From: Paenibacillus ihumii
GTDB lineage: Bacteria > Bacillota > Bacilli > Paenibacillales > Paenibacillaceae
Assembly (NCBI RefSeq): GCF_001403875.1
Contig: NZ_LN884298.1
Span: 372,001 to 436,000 of the forward strand
Direction of reading: 5' to 3'
Length of the DNA stretch: 64,000 bases
Part shown: one piece after another, positions 26,467 to 35,848 of the stretch
Layout: the number at the start of each line of letters is the position of its first letter
Numbering within the stretch: the first letter of the stretch is position 1
The notes under the pieces: model-generated
Databases searched by the model: none
What the model saw: the letters and a program-made list of their open reading frames with translations, nothing else
Told to the model about the DNA's origin: nothing
Program-made: the position numbers and the translations under genes

Positions 26467-27163
26467 TCGGCGAGTCCTCCGGGTTCAACAGGCCATACTT
26501 CGATTTGACCCGGATAAGGATTCGCATCCATACTCCTGAGAATAGCGTAAGAAAGAATACGTTCGACAGCGCATGAGCCAAATCGAAATAGAAGCTGGCG
26601 ATATAGGCCGATGCGAATACCGGCCAGGATAATTGATCATAGAAGCCGATGAGGAACCATAAATTCATGATCCAGCCAAACAGAAATCCCCACAGGAAGC
26701 CAAAAATATTTCTGCCCCACATCCGCTTCATCCAGAACGTATCCTTAAGCAGACCCGCCGTGAAACCGATCATCCCCCAGCAGAACATCTGCCATGGCGT
26801 CCATGGCCCTTGCCCCAGGAATATGTTCGATACGACGGCGGCGATGCTGCCTACGAGAAATCCCGTCTCCGCTCCAAAGGCCAGAGCCGCCATGATAATG
26901 ACAAAAGACGTTGGCTGCACGCTGGGGAGCGGCGCAAAAGGCACGCGGCTCACAGCTGCGATGGCTCCCAGCATAGCCACAAGCAAAATTTCCTCCGCCC
27001 TCAGCTTCTTCCTCTCGAAGCGGATAAAGAACGGAACAATCGCCAGGCCAATGATCAGGAAGCTGAGCGGAAGATAGTATTCCTCGAACCAGAACACTGC
27101 GGCAAGCAGCAGGATTACCGCGATGAGGCTGCCGGTATAGATCAAGCGTTTTATTTTTCCCAT
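26444..27163 (-). CDS. ECF transporter S component (putative cobalamin-related)
   Basis: 239 aa integral membrane protein. After two N-terminal hydrophobic segments comes an S-component core: AAVSRVPFAPLPSVQPTSF, GSIAAVVSNIFLGQGPWTPW and GLLKDTFW. It gives the ECF importer its substrate specificity. Last gene of the cobalamin-riboswitch operon; its start overlaps the EcfA stop, so it is translationally coupled. Substrate cobalamin or a corrinoid precursor is inferred from the riboswitch and the transcobalamin-like partners, not from the sequence of this protein. Confidence 0.85.
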   Translation of the reverse strand: MGKIKRLIYTGSLIAVILLLAAVFWFEEYYLPLSFLIIGLAIVPFFIRFERKKLRAEEILLVAMLGAIAAVSRVPFAPLPSVQPTSFVIIMAALAFGAETGFLVGSIAAVVSNIFLGQGPWTPWQMFCWGMIGFTAGLLKDTFWMKRMWGRNIFGFLWGFLFGWIMNLWFLIGFYDQLSWPVFASAYIASFYFDLAHALSNVFFLTLFSGVWMRILIRVKSKYGLLNPEDSPIKSPQSP

Positions 27164-29049
27164 AGCATTTCAATATCCTTCATAGTCATAGCCGCAGGGA
27201 AGAACTCACCCGCCGTGCGGTGAATGATTGTCGTATAAAAGTAATTGTCCCGCAAAAAATCCCTCGTCTCGTCTGCCGCAACCAGCTTGCCGTCAAACAG
27301 CAGCCCGCAGCGGGTCGCATAATGAGCTGCAAATTCGATGTCATGGCTGACCATTAGAATGGTTGTCCCCCTCTCGCGGATAGCCTCAAGCTGTGCAGCC
27401 AGCTTCATTTTGGAGGTAGGATCCAGCCCTTTCGTAGGCTCATCTAGCAGCAGCAATCGCGGCTCCGCTAGAAGGACAAGAATAAGCGCTGCCTTCTGCT
27501 GCTGTCCTCCGCTCAGATCAAGCGGATGCTGGTCCAGCGACTCCTTCAGCTCAAACAGCTCCACCAGTTCGTATAGCCGCTCCTGTCTGCTGACGGTGAA
27601 CGCCTGACCCCGCCGTCCCCCTTGCTCCAAGCTTAGCTCCAGCCGTTCGATTCGATCCTTGAACTGCGCCCTTACCGTATCCCTGGTGAAGTAAAGCAAC
27701 GGATTCTGGGCTACGTACCCGATCCATCGGCTTCTCTCGGCAGTGCTGCTGCGAAGTAAAGATTTTCCCTCCATAAAAATATTCCCGCGCTGCGGCTTCC
27801 TCACACCCGCAATTTGATACAGGAGCGTAGACTTGCCTGAGCCGTTCCCGCCGAATAAAGTGAAGAATTCCCCCTGCCGAATGTGCAGCGAGCAGCCCTT
27901 CAGCACAAGAGGCGCATGCTTCTCGTAGGTGAAGAACAAGTCCCTGCATTCCAGTAAAGACGCTCCAGGCCTCTCGGCTTGCCGTTCCGTTTGCTGTTCA
28001 GCTTGCCATTCCGATTGCAATCCATCTTTGCGCTCAGCTTGCTGTACCACTCGCTGTGCGGTTTGCTGTATAACTTGCTCATTCAATGTCTGCCCATGAT
28101 TTAGCGGTGCGAATGATGTTTTGGATGGCGGCCCGCTTACCCCATCTGTTAATGCTGATGCTTCTGCAGGCGTCCTGGCAAGGGATTCCGCCAATGCCTT
28201 GGTGTACTCGCTAATCCAATGCCGGCCTGCTTTGACGGTAAGCGGGATCGATTGCTCGGGCCTGCTCCAGGCATCCATACCGCCAGCGCCCAGAAATAAT
28301 CGGCTGACAGCGGGCAGATAGGGCATGAAGAATTCATCCCGGCCGTTCCAAATTTCGCGCATAGTCTCTTGCGGCTCCCCGGCGTAGGCGACCTCCCCCG
28401 CCTTAAGCATGACAATCCGGGATGCGAGGGGGAACAGCTCCTCGACTCTATGCTCGCTAATGATAATAGTCATGGACAGCTCCTCATTGATCCGGGCCAG
28501 CAGCTGGATGAACTCCTTGGCGGCAATCGGGTCCAGTTGAGCCGTCGGCTCGTCAAGCAGCAGAACCTTAGGCCGCAAGGACATGACGGAGGCCAGGTTG
28601 AGAAGCTGCTTCTGCCCCCCTGACAGCTCATGTACCTCCAGCTGCAGCCAGTCTTCCATGTCAAAAAATTGAACGAGCTCGCCGATTCTGCGCTGAATTT
28701 GCTCCGTGGGGTAGCCCAGATTTTCCATAGCGAAGGTAAGCTCCTGCCATACCGTATTCATGACGATTTGATTGTCGGGATCCTGAAAAACCATTCCGAT
28801 TTCCTCAATAGAGCACCGCTTCTCCAAGTCATCCAGCAGACTTCCCCTGTACCGTATTTCTCCCCCACGCTGTCCCTCCGGCCGGATCTCCCGCTTTAGC
28901 TGGCGAAGCAGCGTCGTCTTGCCCGAGCCGGATGGCCCGCATAGCAATACGAATTCTCCCTCTTCAACAGTAAGATTTATGTCCGCCAGCATCGCAACCG
29001 ATGCTTCCGGATATCTGAAGCTTACATGTTCGATTTGATAAAGCGCCAA
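27151..29049 (-). CDS. Fused ECF transporter ATPase (EcfA1-EcfA2 type)
   Basis: About 632 aa with two ABC ATPase domains in one chain. Domain 1: Walker A GPSGSGKT (41-48), signature LSGGQKQ (145-151), Walker B LLLDEPTAQLD. Domain 2: Walker A GGNGSGKS (403-410), signature LSGGQQQK (515-522), LLLDEPTKGLD (numbers from GTG 29058). They are joined by a Q/E-rich linker at about 320-365. TTG at 29049 has AAGGAG 8 nt upstream and is preferred over GTG 29058, which lies directly on it. It drives the EcfT/S import complex; fused ATPases of this type occur in vitamin-specific ECF systems. Confidence 0.92.
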   Translation of the reverse strand: MALYQIEHVSFRYPEASVAMLADINLTVEEGEFVLLCGPSGSGKTTLLRQLKREIRPEGQRGGEIRYRGSLLDDLEKRCSIEEIGMVFQDPDNQIVMNTVWQELTFAMENLGYPTEQIQRRIGELVQFFDMEDWLQLEVHELSGGQKQLLNLASVMSLRPKVLLLDEPTAQLDPIAAKEFIQLLARINEELSMTIIISEHRVEELFPLASRIVMLKAGEVAYAGEPQETMREIWNGRDEFFMPYLPAVSRLFLGAGGMDAWSRPEQSIPLTVKAGRHWISEYTKALAESLARTPAEASALTDGVSGPPSKTSFAPLNHGQTLNEQVIQQTAQRVVQQAERKDGLQSEWQAEQQTERQAERPGASLLECRDLFFTYEKHAPLVLKGCSLHIRQGEFFTLFGGNGSGKSTLLYQIAGVRKPQRGNIFMEGKSLLRSSTAERSRWIGYVAQNPLLYFTRDTVRAQFKDRIERLELSLEQGGRRGQAFTVSRQERLYELVELFELKESLDQHPLDLSGGQQQKAALILVLLAEPRLLLLDEPTKGLDPTSKMKLAAQLEAIRERGTTILMVSHDIEFAAHYATRCGLLFDGKLVAADETRDFLRDNYFYTTIIHRTAGEFFPAAMTMKDIEMLWEK

Positions 29050-29924
29050 TGCAGCCACTCCTTCCCATTCATCGCCAGGGGGATGGCCAGGAATACAGCA
29101 TAGCTAAGCAAATGAATCGCTAGCTGAACCGACCACTGCCATCCCTGCAGCCGAGGATACACCTCATAGTGGTTAACGCCGAACAGCGCCCCAATGACTA
29201 TATTCAGCCCCGTTACGGTCATGATCCACAGCACAAGCCTGTCCCGGCGATCCATCCGGTACGCCGTACCGCTGCTTCTTCGCCCGATTCCGTAGCCCCT
29301 GGCCCGCATGGAGCCGGCCGTCTGCAGCGCTTCCTCCAAGGACCAGCCGACGAGGGTATGCATCGTCTCCATGCCTTCCCGCATCAGATGCTTCTTGCTC
29401 CCTCCGGGCTGCAAATAGCCCATCACCTTCTGAATCGTCATGATCTGCTGCAATCTGCGGGTCAGCAGAGGGACGAAGCGAAGCGTTACAGTAATCACAA
29501 AGGCCGTTCGAGGCGCGTACGGCGTCAGCAGATACAGCAGCTTATCCGGCGTCACAACCAAATTAAAGGCGACGAAGGCGAGCAGGATATTCAACAGCGA
29601 CAAGGCAAAAATTGCGCCGTACGCGATAGCCTCCAGCGTAACTGGGCGATCCATCATGTAGAACAGGATCGTAGCGCCCCGGCTGGAGAACAGCGGGTTC
29701 GAGATCGATATAATCAAGGCGATCAGCAGATAGCCTTTGATGACTTTCTTCAAAGCCCGCCCCCCGTCAAGAGAGAAGAGGAGCACTATAATGCATAGTA
29801 ACGACGCCAGCAGATAGACCGGATGCTGAAACATCATGCATGCTGCCAGCAGCACGATGAAATACAGCAGGCATAATCGCGGATGCAGGCCTGAGAACCC
29901 GTAGACCATATCAGCTCTTCCCAT
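29022..29924 (-). CDS. ECF transporter T component (EcfT)
   Basis: About 300 aa transmembrane coupling protein. Family marks: AIAYGAIFALSLLNILLA, then two short Ala-Arg-Gly-type coupling motifs in the cytoplasmic part, the last as SMRARGYGIGRRS. ATG 29924 (AGAGGA 6 nt upstream) is preferred; it overlaps the end of the DUF4430 gene by 14 nt. ATG 29909 is an alternative. Its 3' end overlaps the EcfA start. It links the S component to the fused ATPase. Confidence 0.9.
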   Translation of the reverse strand: MGRADMVYGFSGLHPRLCLLYFIVLLAACMMFQHPVYLLASLLCIIVLLFSLDGGRALKKVIKGYLLIALIISISNPLFSSRGATILFYMMDRPVTLEAIAYGAIFALSLLNILLAFVAFNLVVTPDKLLYLLTPYAPRTAFVITVTLRFVPLLTRRLQQIMTIQKVMGYLQPGGSKKHLMREGMETMHTLVGWSLEEALQTAGSMRARGYGIGRRSSGTAYRMDRRDRLVLWIMTVTGLNIVIGALFGVNHYEVYPRLQGWQWSVQLAIHLLSYAVFLAIPLAMNGKEWLHWRFIKSNM

Positions 29925-31005
29925 CCCATAAACCGTCCTCTGCACCAGCGCCCAAATCCTTGCCCAAATCTTCCGTATACAGCCACCGGATATCATCCCC
30001 CGGGCTCAGCGGCCAGATTCCCGCGCTCCGGTTAGGAAATTTGCCATTCACACTGTACATCCAGCCGCTGCCGGAGCCCTTGTCGAATTCATATAAATTA
30101 TCGATGCCCTGTACATATGCGGTTGCTCCAGTTCCGGTATACTCCATTTGCATCTTTTGACTCCGCGCCGCCTTCTTCAATACATCCAGCACGGTCTTCG
30201 AATCGCCGATGTCCACCTTGGTCGTCTCCATAATCGTGCCGATATCCGGTGCCCCAACGATAGTCAGGGTCACAAAATCGCCAGAGCCTGCCTCCGCCTC
30301 CGCGACCCTTCCCTGTTCCTTGCCTGACTTTATGGCAGCTCCAGGAGTTGAGGCAGGGCCTGCGGAGATTGAACCCGCGGAGGCTGGGCCGCTTTCGCTC
30401 GGCGTCTTAGCTTCTACGGCAGTACCGGCTTTGCTATCGCCACTCCCTACCTGCTGTGGCTGCGGCCCGCCTGCTTCAGGCAGAGGCCCAGGCTGGGAGG
30501 CATGAATGGAAGATCCTTGATCCTTCCCACCTGCTCCAAGGGCTGCTGCGCTCCCGGAAGCATCTCCATCCCCAGTGTCAGAGAGCGGCTTCGCTTCAGT
30601 ATTTCTGGCCGGCAGCGATGAGGCTGATTCCTCTTGCCCCGACACCGCTGACAGCGAACCGCTCTCCCCGCCAGCTGCTGTTCCCAGCTCCTCAGCACCC
30701 TCGGCTGTTCCCGGCTCCTCAGTACCCACAGCTGCTCCCGGCTCTCCAGCATCTGCACCGGCAGGCGCGGGTGAATCCGCGGATGAGCCCTCGCCTGCAT
30801 TGGCGCTGCCGGGTGACTCCTGCTGCCCCGTACCCGGCTCTACCGCAAGGCTTGCCTGCTGCGCCGCCTCGAGCTTGGGCTTCGACTCAGGGGCAAGTCG
30901 ATCTCCCCCGTAAAACCATACCGCAGCCAGCACAATCGCCAGCACGGCCAGCAGTCCGAAGAGTTTATTTCTGTTGCGCCACATTGCTTTGCTCCAATCC
31001 TGCAT
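29911..31005 (-). CDS. Membrane-anchored DUF4430 (transcobalamin-like) protein
   Basis: 364 aa from ATG 31005, which lies directly after GGGGAGGG; the upstream ATG at 31032 has no site. One N-terminal membrane anchor (KLFGLLAVLAIVLAAVWFYG), then about 200 residues of low-complexity S/G/A/E/P sequence as a wall-spanning stalk, then one DUF4430 domain (about 265-355) with GSGSGWMYSVNGKFPN. This C-terminal domain resembles domains 1 and 2 of the neighbouring SLH protein. It probably hands corrinoid from the surface protein to the ECF importer; that is inference. Confidence 0.88.
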   Translation of the reverse strand: MQDWSKAMWRNRNKLFGLLAVLAIVLAAVWFYGGDRLAPESKPKLEAAQQASLAVEPGTGQQESPGSANAGEGSSADSPAPAGADAGEPGAAVGTEEPGTAEGAEELGTAAGGESGSLSAVSGQEESASSLPARNTEAKPLSDTGDGDASGSAAALGAGGKDQGSSIHASQPGPLPEAGGPQPQQVGSGDSKAGTAVEAKTPSESGPASAGSISAGPASTPGAAIKSGKEQGRVAEAEAGSGDFVTLTIVGAPDIGTIMETTKVDIGDSKTVLDVLKKAARSQKMQMEYTGTGATAYVQGIDNLYEFDKGSGSGWMYSVNGKFPNRSAGIWPLSPGDDIRWLYTEDLGKDLGAGAEDGLWDGKS

Positions 31006-31079
31006 AAGCCCTCCCCAAGCTATAGTAATCATATAAATAGGGAAAGAAGGAGGCTTAAGGCTCCTTCTCCCGGTTGATT

Positions 31080-34000
31080 CTATGAATGGATCATTTCATA
31101 CATTTTTACAATGACAACGGCGGCCATTTCTCTAGTAACCTGCTCGTGCGGGCGGAAATAATCGCCGTCTCCTGACATAAGCCCCGATTGAATCGCCGCA
31201 TCCACATAAGCCGCTGCCCAATCCGAGACCTGCTCTCGATCCTTAAGAACGCGGTTGGAGGCTGTGCCCTCCCCTGCATTCGGCTGCAATTGTCCTTGCA
31301 TCCGCACAAGGATCGTAGCCATTTCCTGTCTTGTGATCTGCTGGTTCGGTCCGAATTGATTATCGCTCAGGCCGGAAATCAGACCTTGCTCCTTAGCAGC
31401 CGCTACATACCCGGCATACCAGGAGCCTGGGCTGACATCGTTAAAGCCTGCCGCATTCCCGGACGGCCCTTCGCCTGCCAGTTTGACGACCAGCACCGCG
31501 AATTCCGCACGCGTCAAGCCGCGCTTCGGCTCAAATTGCGGCGACGCCGTCCCTGTCCCGGTCATCAGTCCAAGCTCTGCGGCTCTGCCAACCGCTTCCT
31601 TGGCCCATGCAGATATCGAGGCTTCATCCCCGTATGCAGCCGGAGCCGGTTGGGGAGCGGAAGCTTGAATATCGGACATATCAAACAGCGCGCTTTGCTT
31701 CTTCAGCATCCGCTCATACGCCCCAAGCGCCATCAGGCCCTGATGAGTCGCCATGTAATCACTGGCCCCTCCAGCCGTATGGGCAAAGCCGCCATCCTTA
31801 TTCATATAGACCTGCAGCGCCGTGAGAAGATCACCGCGGGCCTTGACAAACCGTTTATCATCCAGCGGAATATCAAGGCTGGACAGCGCAATAATAACCT
31901 GCGAAATACTCTCGCTCGTCTCTACGCCCCACGCTTTAAAGCCGCCATTCGCCTGCTGCTGCTGCGACAGCCAGGCCAGCGCCTTATCCGTCGCCGCCTT
32001 GACCGCCTTGCGGTCCTGGTATTTCGCCAAGGCCTGCAGAGCCATAGCTGTCATATCTATGTCGCTTTGGCCATTGGTCTCCTTGCTGATCGGGAACCCG
32101 CCGTCGGAGTTCTGCTGCTGCAGTACAGCCGCGATCAGCTTATCCCGTGTCCACAGCGCATCGCCCGGAATATCGGCCTTCGCCGCGTCCAGAGCCAGCA
32201 GCGCGAACACGAGCCCGTTCGTTCCCTGGTTGGTCATGCGCGTATTGTTATAGATTTTCTCCAAGAGATCGAACCCGGCCACGCTGCGCGGGTCTTTACC
32301 GATCGAGACGGCGGCCAGCGCCATGCGCTCGTAATCCGTCACTAGCCGGAATTCACCGTTCTTCTCCCGAATATGGCTTTCGAGCACGGAATAGTACTCC
32401 GCAGGGACTTGCTTGCCGGAGCGGGCCAACGCAATGGCATCCCAATCATTGAAATTGTCATGCTTGGAAAAGCTGCGGTTGTTCAGAATCCAAGCCGCTG
32501 AGCGGGCGATGGCCTCCTTAATGCGTACCAGCGAGGCCTCTTTCTGCTCCGGCGTTGCCGCTGCGGCTTGTCCTAGCGATCCGCCAGCTTCGCCGCCTCC
32601 TGCAGCTCCTCCTGCACCAGGTGCTCCGGGTACCGGTGCACCGCCTCCGGCATCTCCGGCTTCAAGATCTTTTCCGAGATTCGTCGTATAGCGCCAACGG
32701 AGAACGTCCCCGTTCTTTAGCGTATACAGCCCGGCGCTGTAGTTCGGGAACACGCCATTCACCGAATACATCCAGCCGCTCTCAGGCCCTTTATCAAACT
32801 CGCTCAGGCCGGCAATGCCCTTGACGTACAGAGTTGCATCCGAACCGGTGTAGTCAACCGATACGCCTCGAGCTTGCGCCGCTCTTCTGAGAACCGTAAA
32901 TGCAGTATCTCCGTCCTGCAGCGTTACTGACACGGGTGAGATGATATCTCCCTCGCCAATCGTACGCTTCTCGACAGATAGAGTAACTGTACGGGACACA
33001 GGGGGATTGGTGACGCCGCCTCCGCCCGGATTCCCGCCGTCACCAGGTGAGCCGCCAGGAGTTCCGCCGCCGCCAGGACTGCTGCCATTCCCGCTGTCAT
33101 CTCCAGGGCTGCTTCCGCCGTTACCAGGCCCGCCGCCCTGTCCAGGGTTATCTTTAGTCTTTAAATCATAAGCGATAAATTCCGTGAAATGCGTTGTTCT
33201 GATGACCAAGTCTCCGCGGTCATCGGCATATGCATATACTGTGTCCTCTCTTGACGATGAGTCGCCATATTTTGGAATCGGGTGAAAGCTGCCGTCGCTG
33301 CCGATCCAGCCAGCATGCCGGCTGCCTTGGCCCGTTAGCTTTAATGTGACGTGGCGGGTGAAATCAATCTGCTCATCGCCGCCTACTTTCACACGGATTG
33401 CGATTCCCGCAAGCTCCTGATTCGATGAGGACAGAGCAGCATTTATGTTGCCGATTAACGCGGCATCCGTGATGCTCAGCTTGCTCGGCAATTGAATAAG
33501 CTTGTTCCATCCTGTGGAAGTCACCTCTGTATTCGGTTCAATGTCGAAATAGGTGCTGTCCGTGACGGTAGTAACCTGCGGCAGCTGGAGCTTGGTAAAC
33601 TGCAGAATGACTTTGTCTTCCGTCAACGGGTCTCCATAAGAGCCGTACTCAAAATGAGTCTCACTATCCGGAACAGGAATAATCTCTTCCTGAATTGGCC
33701 CAGCATAGGCTGCCACATGAACAGTTACAGCCTCTGCATCGCTCTGTCCAGTCAGAGCTCCGGCCAAGGCTTGCATGGAAATCGTGCCCTCCACGGCTTG
33801 GCCGGCAAATGCAATGCGGGCTTGCTGCTCGTTCACCAGAGTAATGCCGGCCACCTGCAGCCCGGTCGACCCCGGGTCGATGAGCCAATGGCTGGCCTGC
33901 TGCGCAGCCGGTGTAAACGTATCCCCAACCAGCTTCAATTCAACCGCCGGGTCTACGGTGCCATGACTGATTTCAGCTGATGTCGCCGACAGGCTGGCCC

Positions 34001-35327
34001 AACGGCTGTAATAGAAATGAACCTGATCACCGGATTGAATGAGATAATCGCCAGCCCCGACGTCAGGCGCGGCCCCATTGACGGTATACATCCAGCCGTC
34101 CCAGCCGCCCAGGGCTCCGGCGGTTTGGCCCGCTATCTCCGTAACGTAAGCGTAGCTACCGCTGCCTGTAATACTGTAGCTGATGGGCGGGACAGCTGTA
34201 TCCAGTCCCTGCTTCATGACGTCTAGCGCCGTAACCTCCCCGCCGCTAGCCGCTACCGTCACAGTCCGAGGCGCATAAATCTCGCTGTCCATCCCGGTCA
34301 CCTGCAGCTGTGCGGCAATGCCAGGCTGGGCCGGCGTTGCCTCGGCAATACGGTACCAGGTCGATTGTCCATGCAGGATGTCAAGCAGCGCAACCAGCGC
34401 CTGCTCCGTAGACATGCTGTTCATTCTTGTATCAGCGGCTTTCCATTTGAAGGAGCCGTCAGCCAGCTGGAACTGCTCATACGCATCCAATACCGAGCGG
34501 CCGTTCTCGATCCACTCAGAGGATAATGCATCGCCGCCTGCAGCGATCAGGCCGGATACTGTAGAAGACAGGCTGTTCGAGTTGTCTCCGGAACCCCATG
34601 TTCCAGGTGAATCGAACCCGCCATTGTCGAGCTGTCTCTGCTTCAGAAGCTCCTTGGCCCGCTGAATGGCGCTGTCTACCGCACTTTGCCCCTGATATTT
34701 CCCTAACGCCAGCAGGGCCATGCCCGTCATATCGGTGTCACCGAAGCTTCCGCTTGGGCTGAGGCCAAATCCGCCATCAGCATACTGGCATTGAAGCAAA
34801 TATTCCAAAGCCTTCTTCTCCGCGGCCTGATCCCACGGACCAACGTCCGCGCCGAGCTTGACCCCGGCATTCAGAGCCAGCATCGCCCAAATATGCTTAT
34901 TTACTCCACCGATAGCTCCGGTATCCGGATCCTGCTGGGCAGCCAGCTCGGCCCATAAATTCCGATCTGTCTCCCAGGCATGCGCCGGATCCTGACCCAT
35001 TGCCAGCAGCCCGAATATGTATCTGATGTGCTCGGTTCCATAGTTATTCGGCGTCAAATTAGGTGCAGTCAGCTCCCAGGAAGGCAATCTCCATTGTCCA
35101 TCCTGCAAATCTACTCCCGCCCCCCACAAAGCTACGAGCTCCCACCAGGACTCGATTCGTTTCGTAGAGCTTGGATCACGATACTGCTCCTCGTAGTAAT
35201 CGAGGGTACTCTCAATCATTCCTTGCAGCCGTGTGTCGCCTGCTCCTCCCGCCGCCTTGGCGAGCTGGGGATTAATCAGCGATAACAGCAGCACGAAGCT
35301 CATCACCATAGGCAAGCTTCTCTTCAT
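31080..35327 (-). CDS. SLH-anchored transcobalamin-like surface protein
   Basis: 1415 aa from ATG 35327 (GGAGG 6 nt upstream; TTG 35348 possible; the longer start 35405 lies inside the terminator stem). Numbering from 35405: signal peptide 27-52; alpha/alpha barrel of prenyltransferase/squalene-oxidase type 55-350 (ADGGFGLSPSGSFGDTDMTG); DUF4430 domain 378-470; beta-rich region 480-750; G/S/P linker 752-803; second DUF4430 805-915 (ESGWMYSVNGVFPN); A/G linker; second alpha/alpha barrel 955-1240 (NSDGGFPISKETNGQSDIDM); three SLH repeats 1262-1440. Animal transcobalamin and intrinsic factor combine the same two folds, barrel plus C-terminal beta domain, and DUF4430 is classed as transcobalamin-C-like. 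With a cobalamin riboswitch in the leader, a role in B12 capture at the cell wall is likely. Confidence 0.9.
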   Translation of the reverse strand: MKRSLPMVMSFVLLLSLINPQLAKAAGGAGDTRLQGMIESTLDYYEEQYRDPSSTKRIESWWELVALWGAGVDLQDGQWRLPSWELTAPNLTPNNYGTEHIRYIFGLLAMGQDPAHAWETDRNLWAELAAQQDPDTGAIGGVNKHIWAMLALNAGVKLGADVGPWDQAAEKKALEYLLQCQYADGGFGLSPSGSFGDTDMTGMALLALGKYQGQSAVDSAIQRAKELLKQRQLDNGGFDSPGTWGSGDNSNSLSSTVSGLIAAGGDALSSEWIENGRSVLDAYEQFQLADGSFKWKAADTRMNSMSTEQALVALLDILHGQSTWYRIAEATPAQPGIAAQLQVTGMDSEIYAPRTVTVAASGGEVTALDVMKQGLDTAVPPISYSITGSGSYAYVTEIAGQTAGALGGWDGWMYTVNGAAPDVGAGDYLIQSGDQVHFYYSRWASLSATSAEISHGTVDPAVELKLVGDTFTPAAQQASHWLIDPGSTGLQVAGITLVNEQQARIAFAGQAVEGTISMQALAGALTGQSDAEAVTVHVAAYAGPIQEEIIPVPDSETHFEYGSYGDPLTEDKVILQFTKLQLPQVTTVTDSTYFDIEPNTEVTSTGWNKLIQLPSKLSITDAALIGNINAALSSSNQELAGIAIRVKVGGDEQIDFTRHVTLKLTGQGSRHAGWIGSDGSFHPIPKYGDSSSREDTVYAYADDRGDLVIRTTHFTEFIAYDLKTKDNPGQGGGPGNGGSSPGDDSGNGSSPGGGGTPGGSPGDGGNPGGGGVTNPPVSRTVTLSVEKRTIGEGDIISPVSVTLQDGDTAFTVLRRAAQARGVSVDYTGSDATLYVKGIAGLSEFDKGPESGWMYSVNGVFPNYSAGLYTLKNGDVLRWRYTTNLGKDLEAGDAGGGAPVPGAPGAGGAAGGGEAGGSLGQAAAATPEQKEASLVRIKEAIARSAAWILNNRSFSKHDNFNDWDAIALARSGKQVPAEYYSVLESHIREKNGEFRLVTDYERMALAAVSIGKDPRSVAGFDLLEKIYNNTRMTNQGTNGLVFALLALDAAKADIPGDALWTRDKLIAAVLQQQNSDGGFPISKETNGQSDIDMTAMALQALAKYQDRKAVKAATDKALAWLSQQQQANGGFKAWGVETSESISQVIIALSSLDIPLDDKRFVKARGDLLTALQVYMNKDGGFAHTAGGASDYMATHQGLMALGAYERMLKKQSALFDMSDIQASAPQPAPAAYGDEASISAWAKEAVGRAAELGLMTGTGTASPQFEPKRGLTRAEFAVLVVKLAGEGPSGNAAGFNDVSPGSWYAGYVAAAKEQGLISGLSDNQFGPNQQITRQEMATILVRMQGQLQPNAGEGTASNRVLKDREQVSDWAAAYVDAAIQSGLMSGDGDYFRPHEQVTREMAAVVIVKMYEMIHS

Positions 35328-35383
35328 CCATTTCCTCCAACTGTTCAACGTCCGCTCTCCTTTACCATCTTGTAATGTGGACA

Positions 35384-35417
35384 ACAAAAAAACATCTTTC
35401 CCCAAAGAAAGATGTTT
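35384..35417 (-). terminator. Riboswitch-controlled intrinsic terminator
   Basis: Perfect stem AAACATCTTTC / GAAAGATGTTT (35390-35400 and 35407-35417) followed on the minus strand by a run of seven T. It stands between the cobalamin riboswitch and the first gene of the operon, so cobalamin binding most likely ends transcription here. Confidence 0.9.
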
Positions 35418-35532
35418 CGAAGTTTTGTCCGTGTCGAACTATACATACGATCGCCGCCCTATGACGCATGATCACGCATAACGGCAGCAGCACGAATAAA
35501 CATCTCCATCCCATCCTCGTGAGAAATTGCAG

Positions 35533-35710
35533 AGCCCTTACACGGCAGGTCTCCTGGCTTCGCTTCATCGCTTAACTATCACCTTCCCATTGTTGATCAA
35601 CAGTGGCTTTACGATAGTCAGCTCCGCGTTACAGTGGCGGGACCGCGTCGAATTTACATCGAACTTCCCTATTAAGCTGCTTCATAATAGATTATGGGCA
35701 GCACCGTATA
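35533..35710 (-). ncRNA. Cobalamin riboswitch
   Basis: Read on the minus strand, the leader holds the conserved blocks in order: GGTGCTGCC, AATAGGGAA, GCGGTCCCGCCACTGTAA, AAGCCACTG, TGGGAAGGTG and the B12 box AGCCAGGAGACCTGCC (35544-35559). Spacing fits a full-length AdoCbl-type aptamer. It controls the downstream ECF transporter operon through the terminator at 35384-35417. Confidence 0.95.
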
Positions 35711-35741
35711 AGTAAAATATGAAATTAGTAGATTCGGGGTT

Positions 35742-35770
35742 ATTGTAGCAGACTTCCTCGGTTTAGACAA
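35742..35770 (-). promoter_or_regulatory. Sigma-A promoter of the cobalamin operon
   Basis: Minus strand TTGTCT (35765-35770), 17-nt spacer, TACAAT (35742-35747). The start site near 35735 places the whole riboswitch in the 5' leader. Confidence 0.7.
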
Positions 35771-35848
35771 AGGATTTTTCAGCAATTTTTCAGCAATGCC
35801 CCAATGGCCTACTACTGATGGGAACTGCTGCATAGCCGCCTATACAGA

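Noticed and set aside
31006-31032. Longer start of the membrane-anchored DUF4430 protein
   Set aside because: No ribosome site before ATG 31032, and the extension would translate across the GGGGAGGG site that serves ATG 31005.
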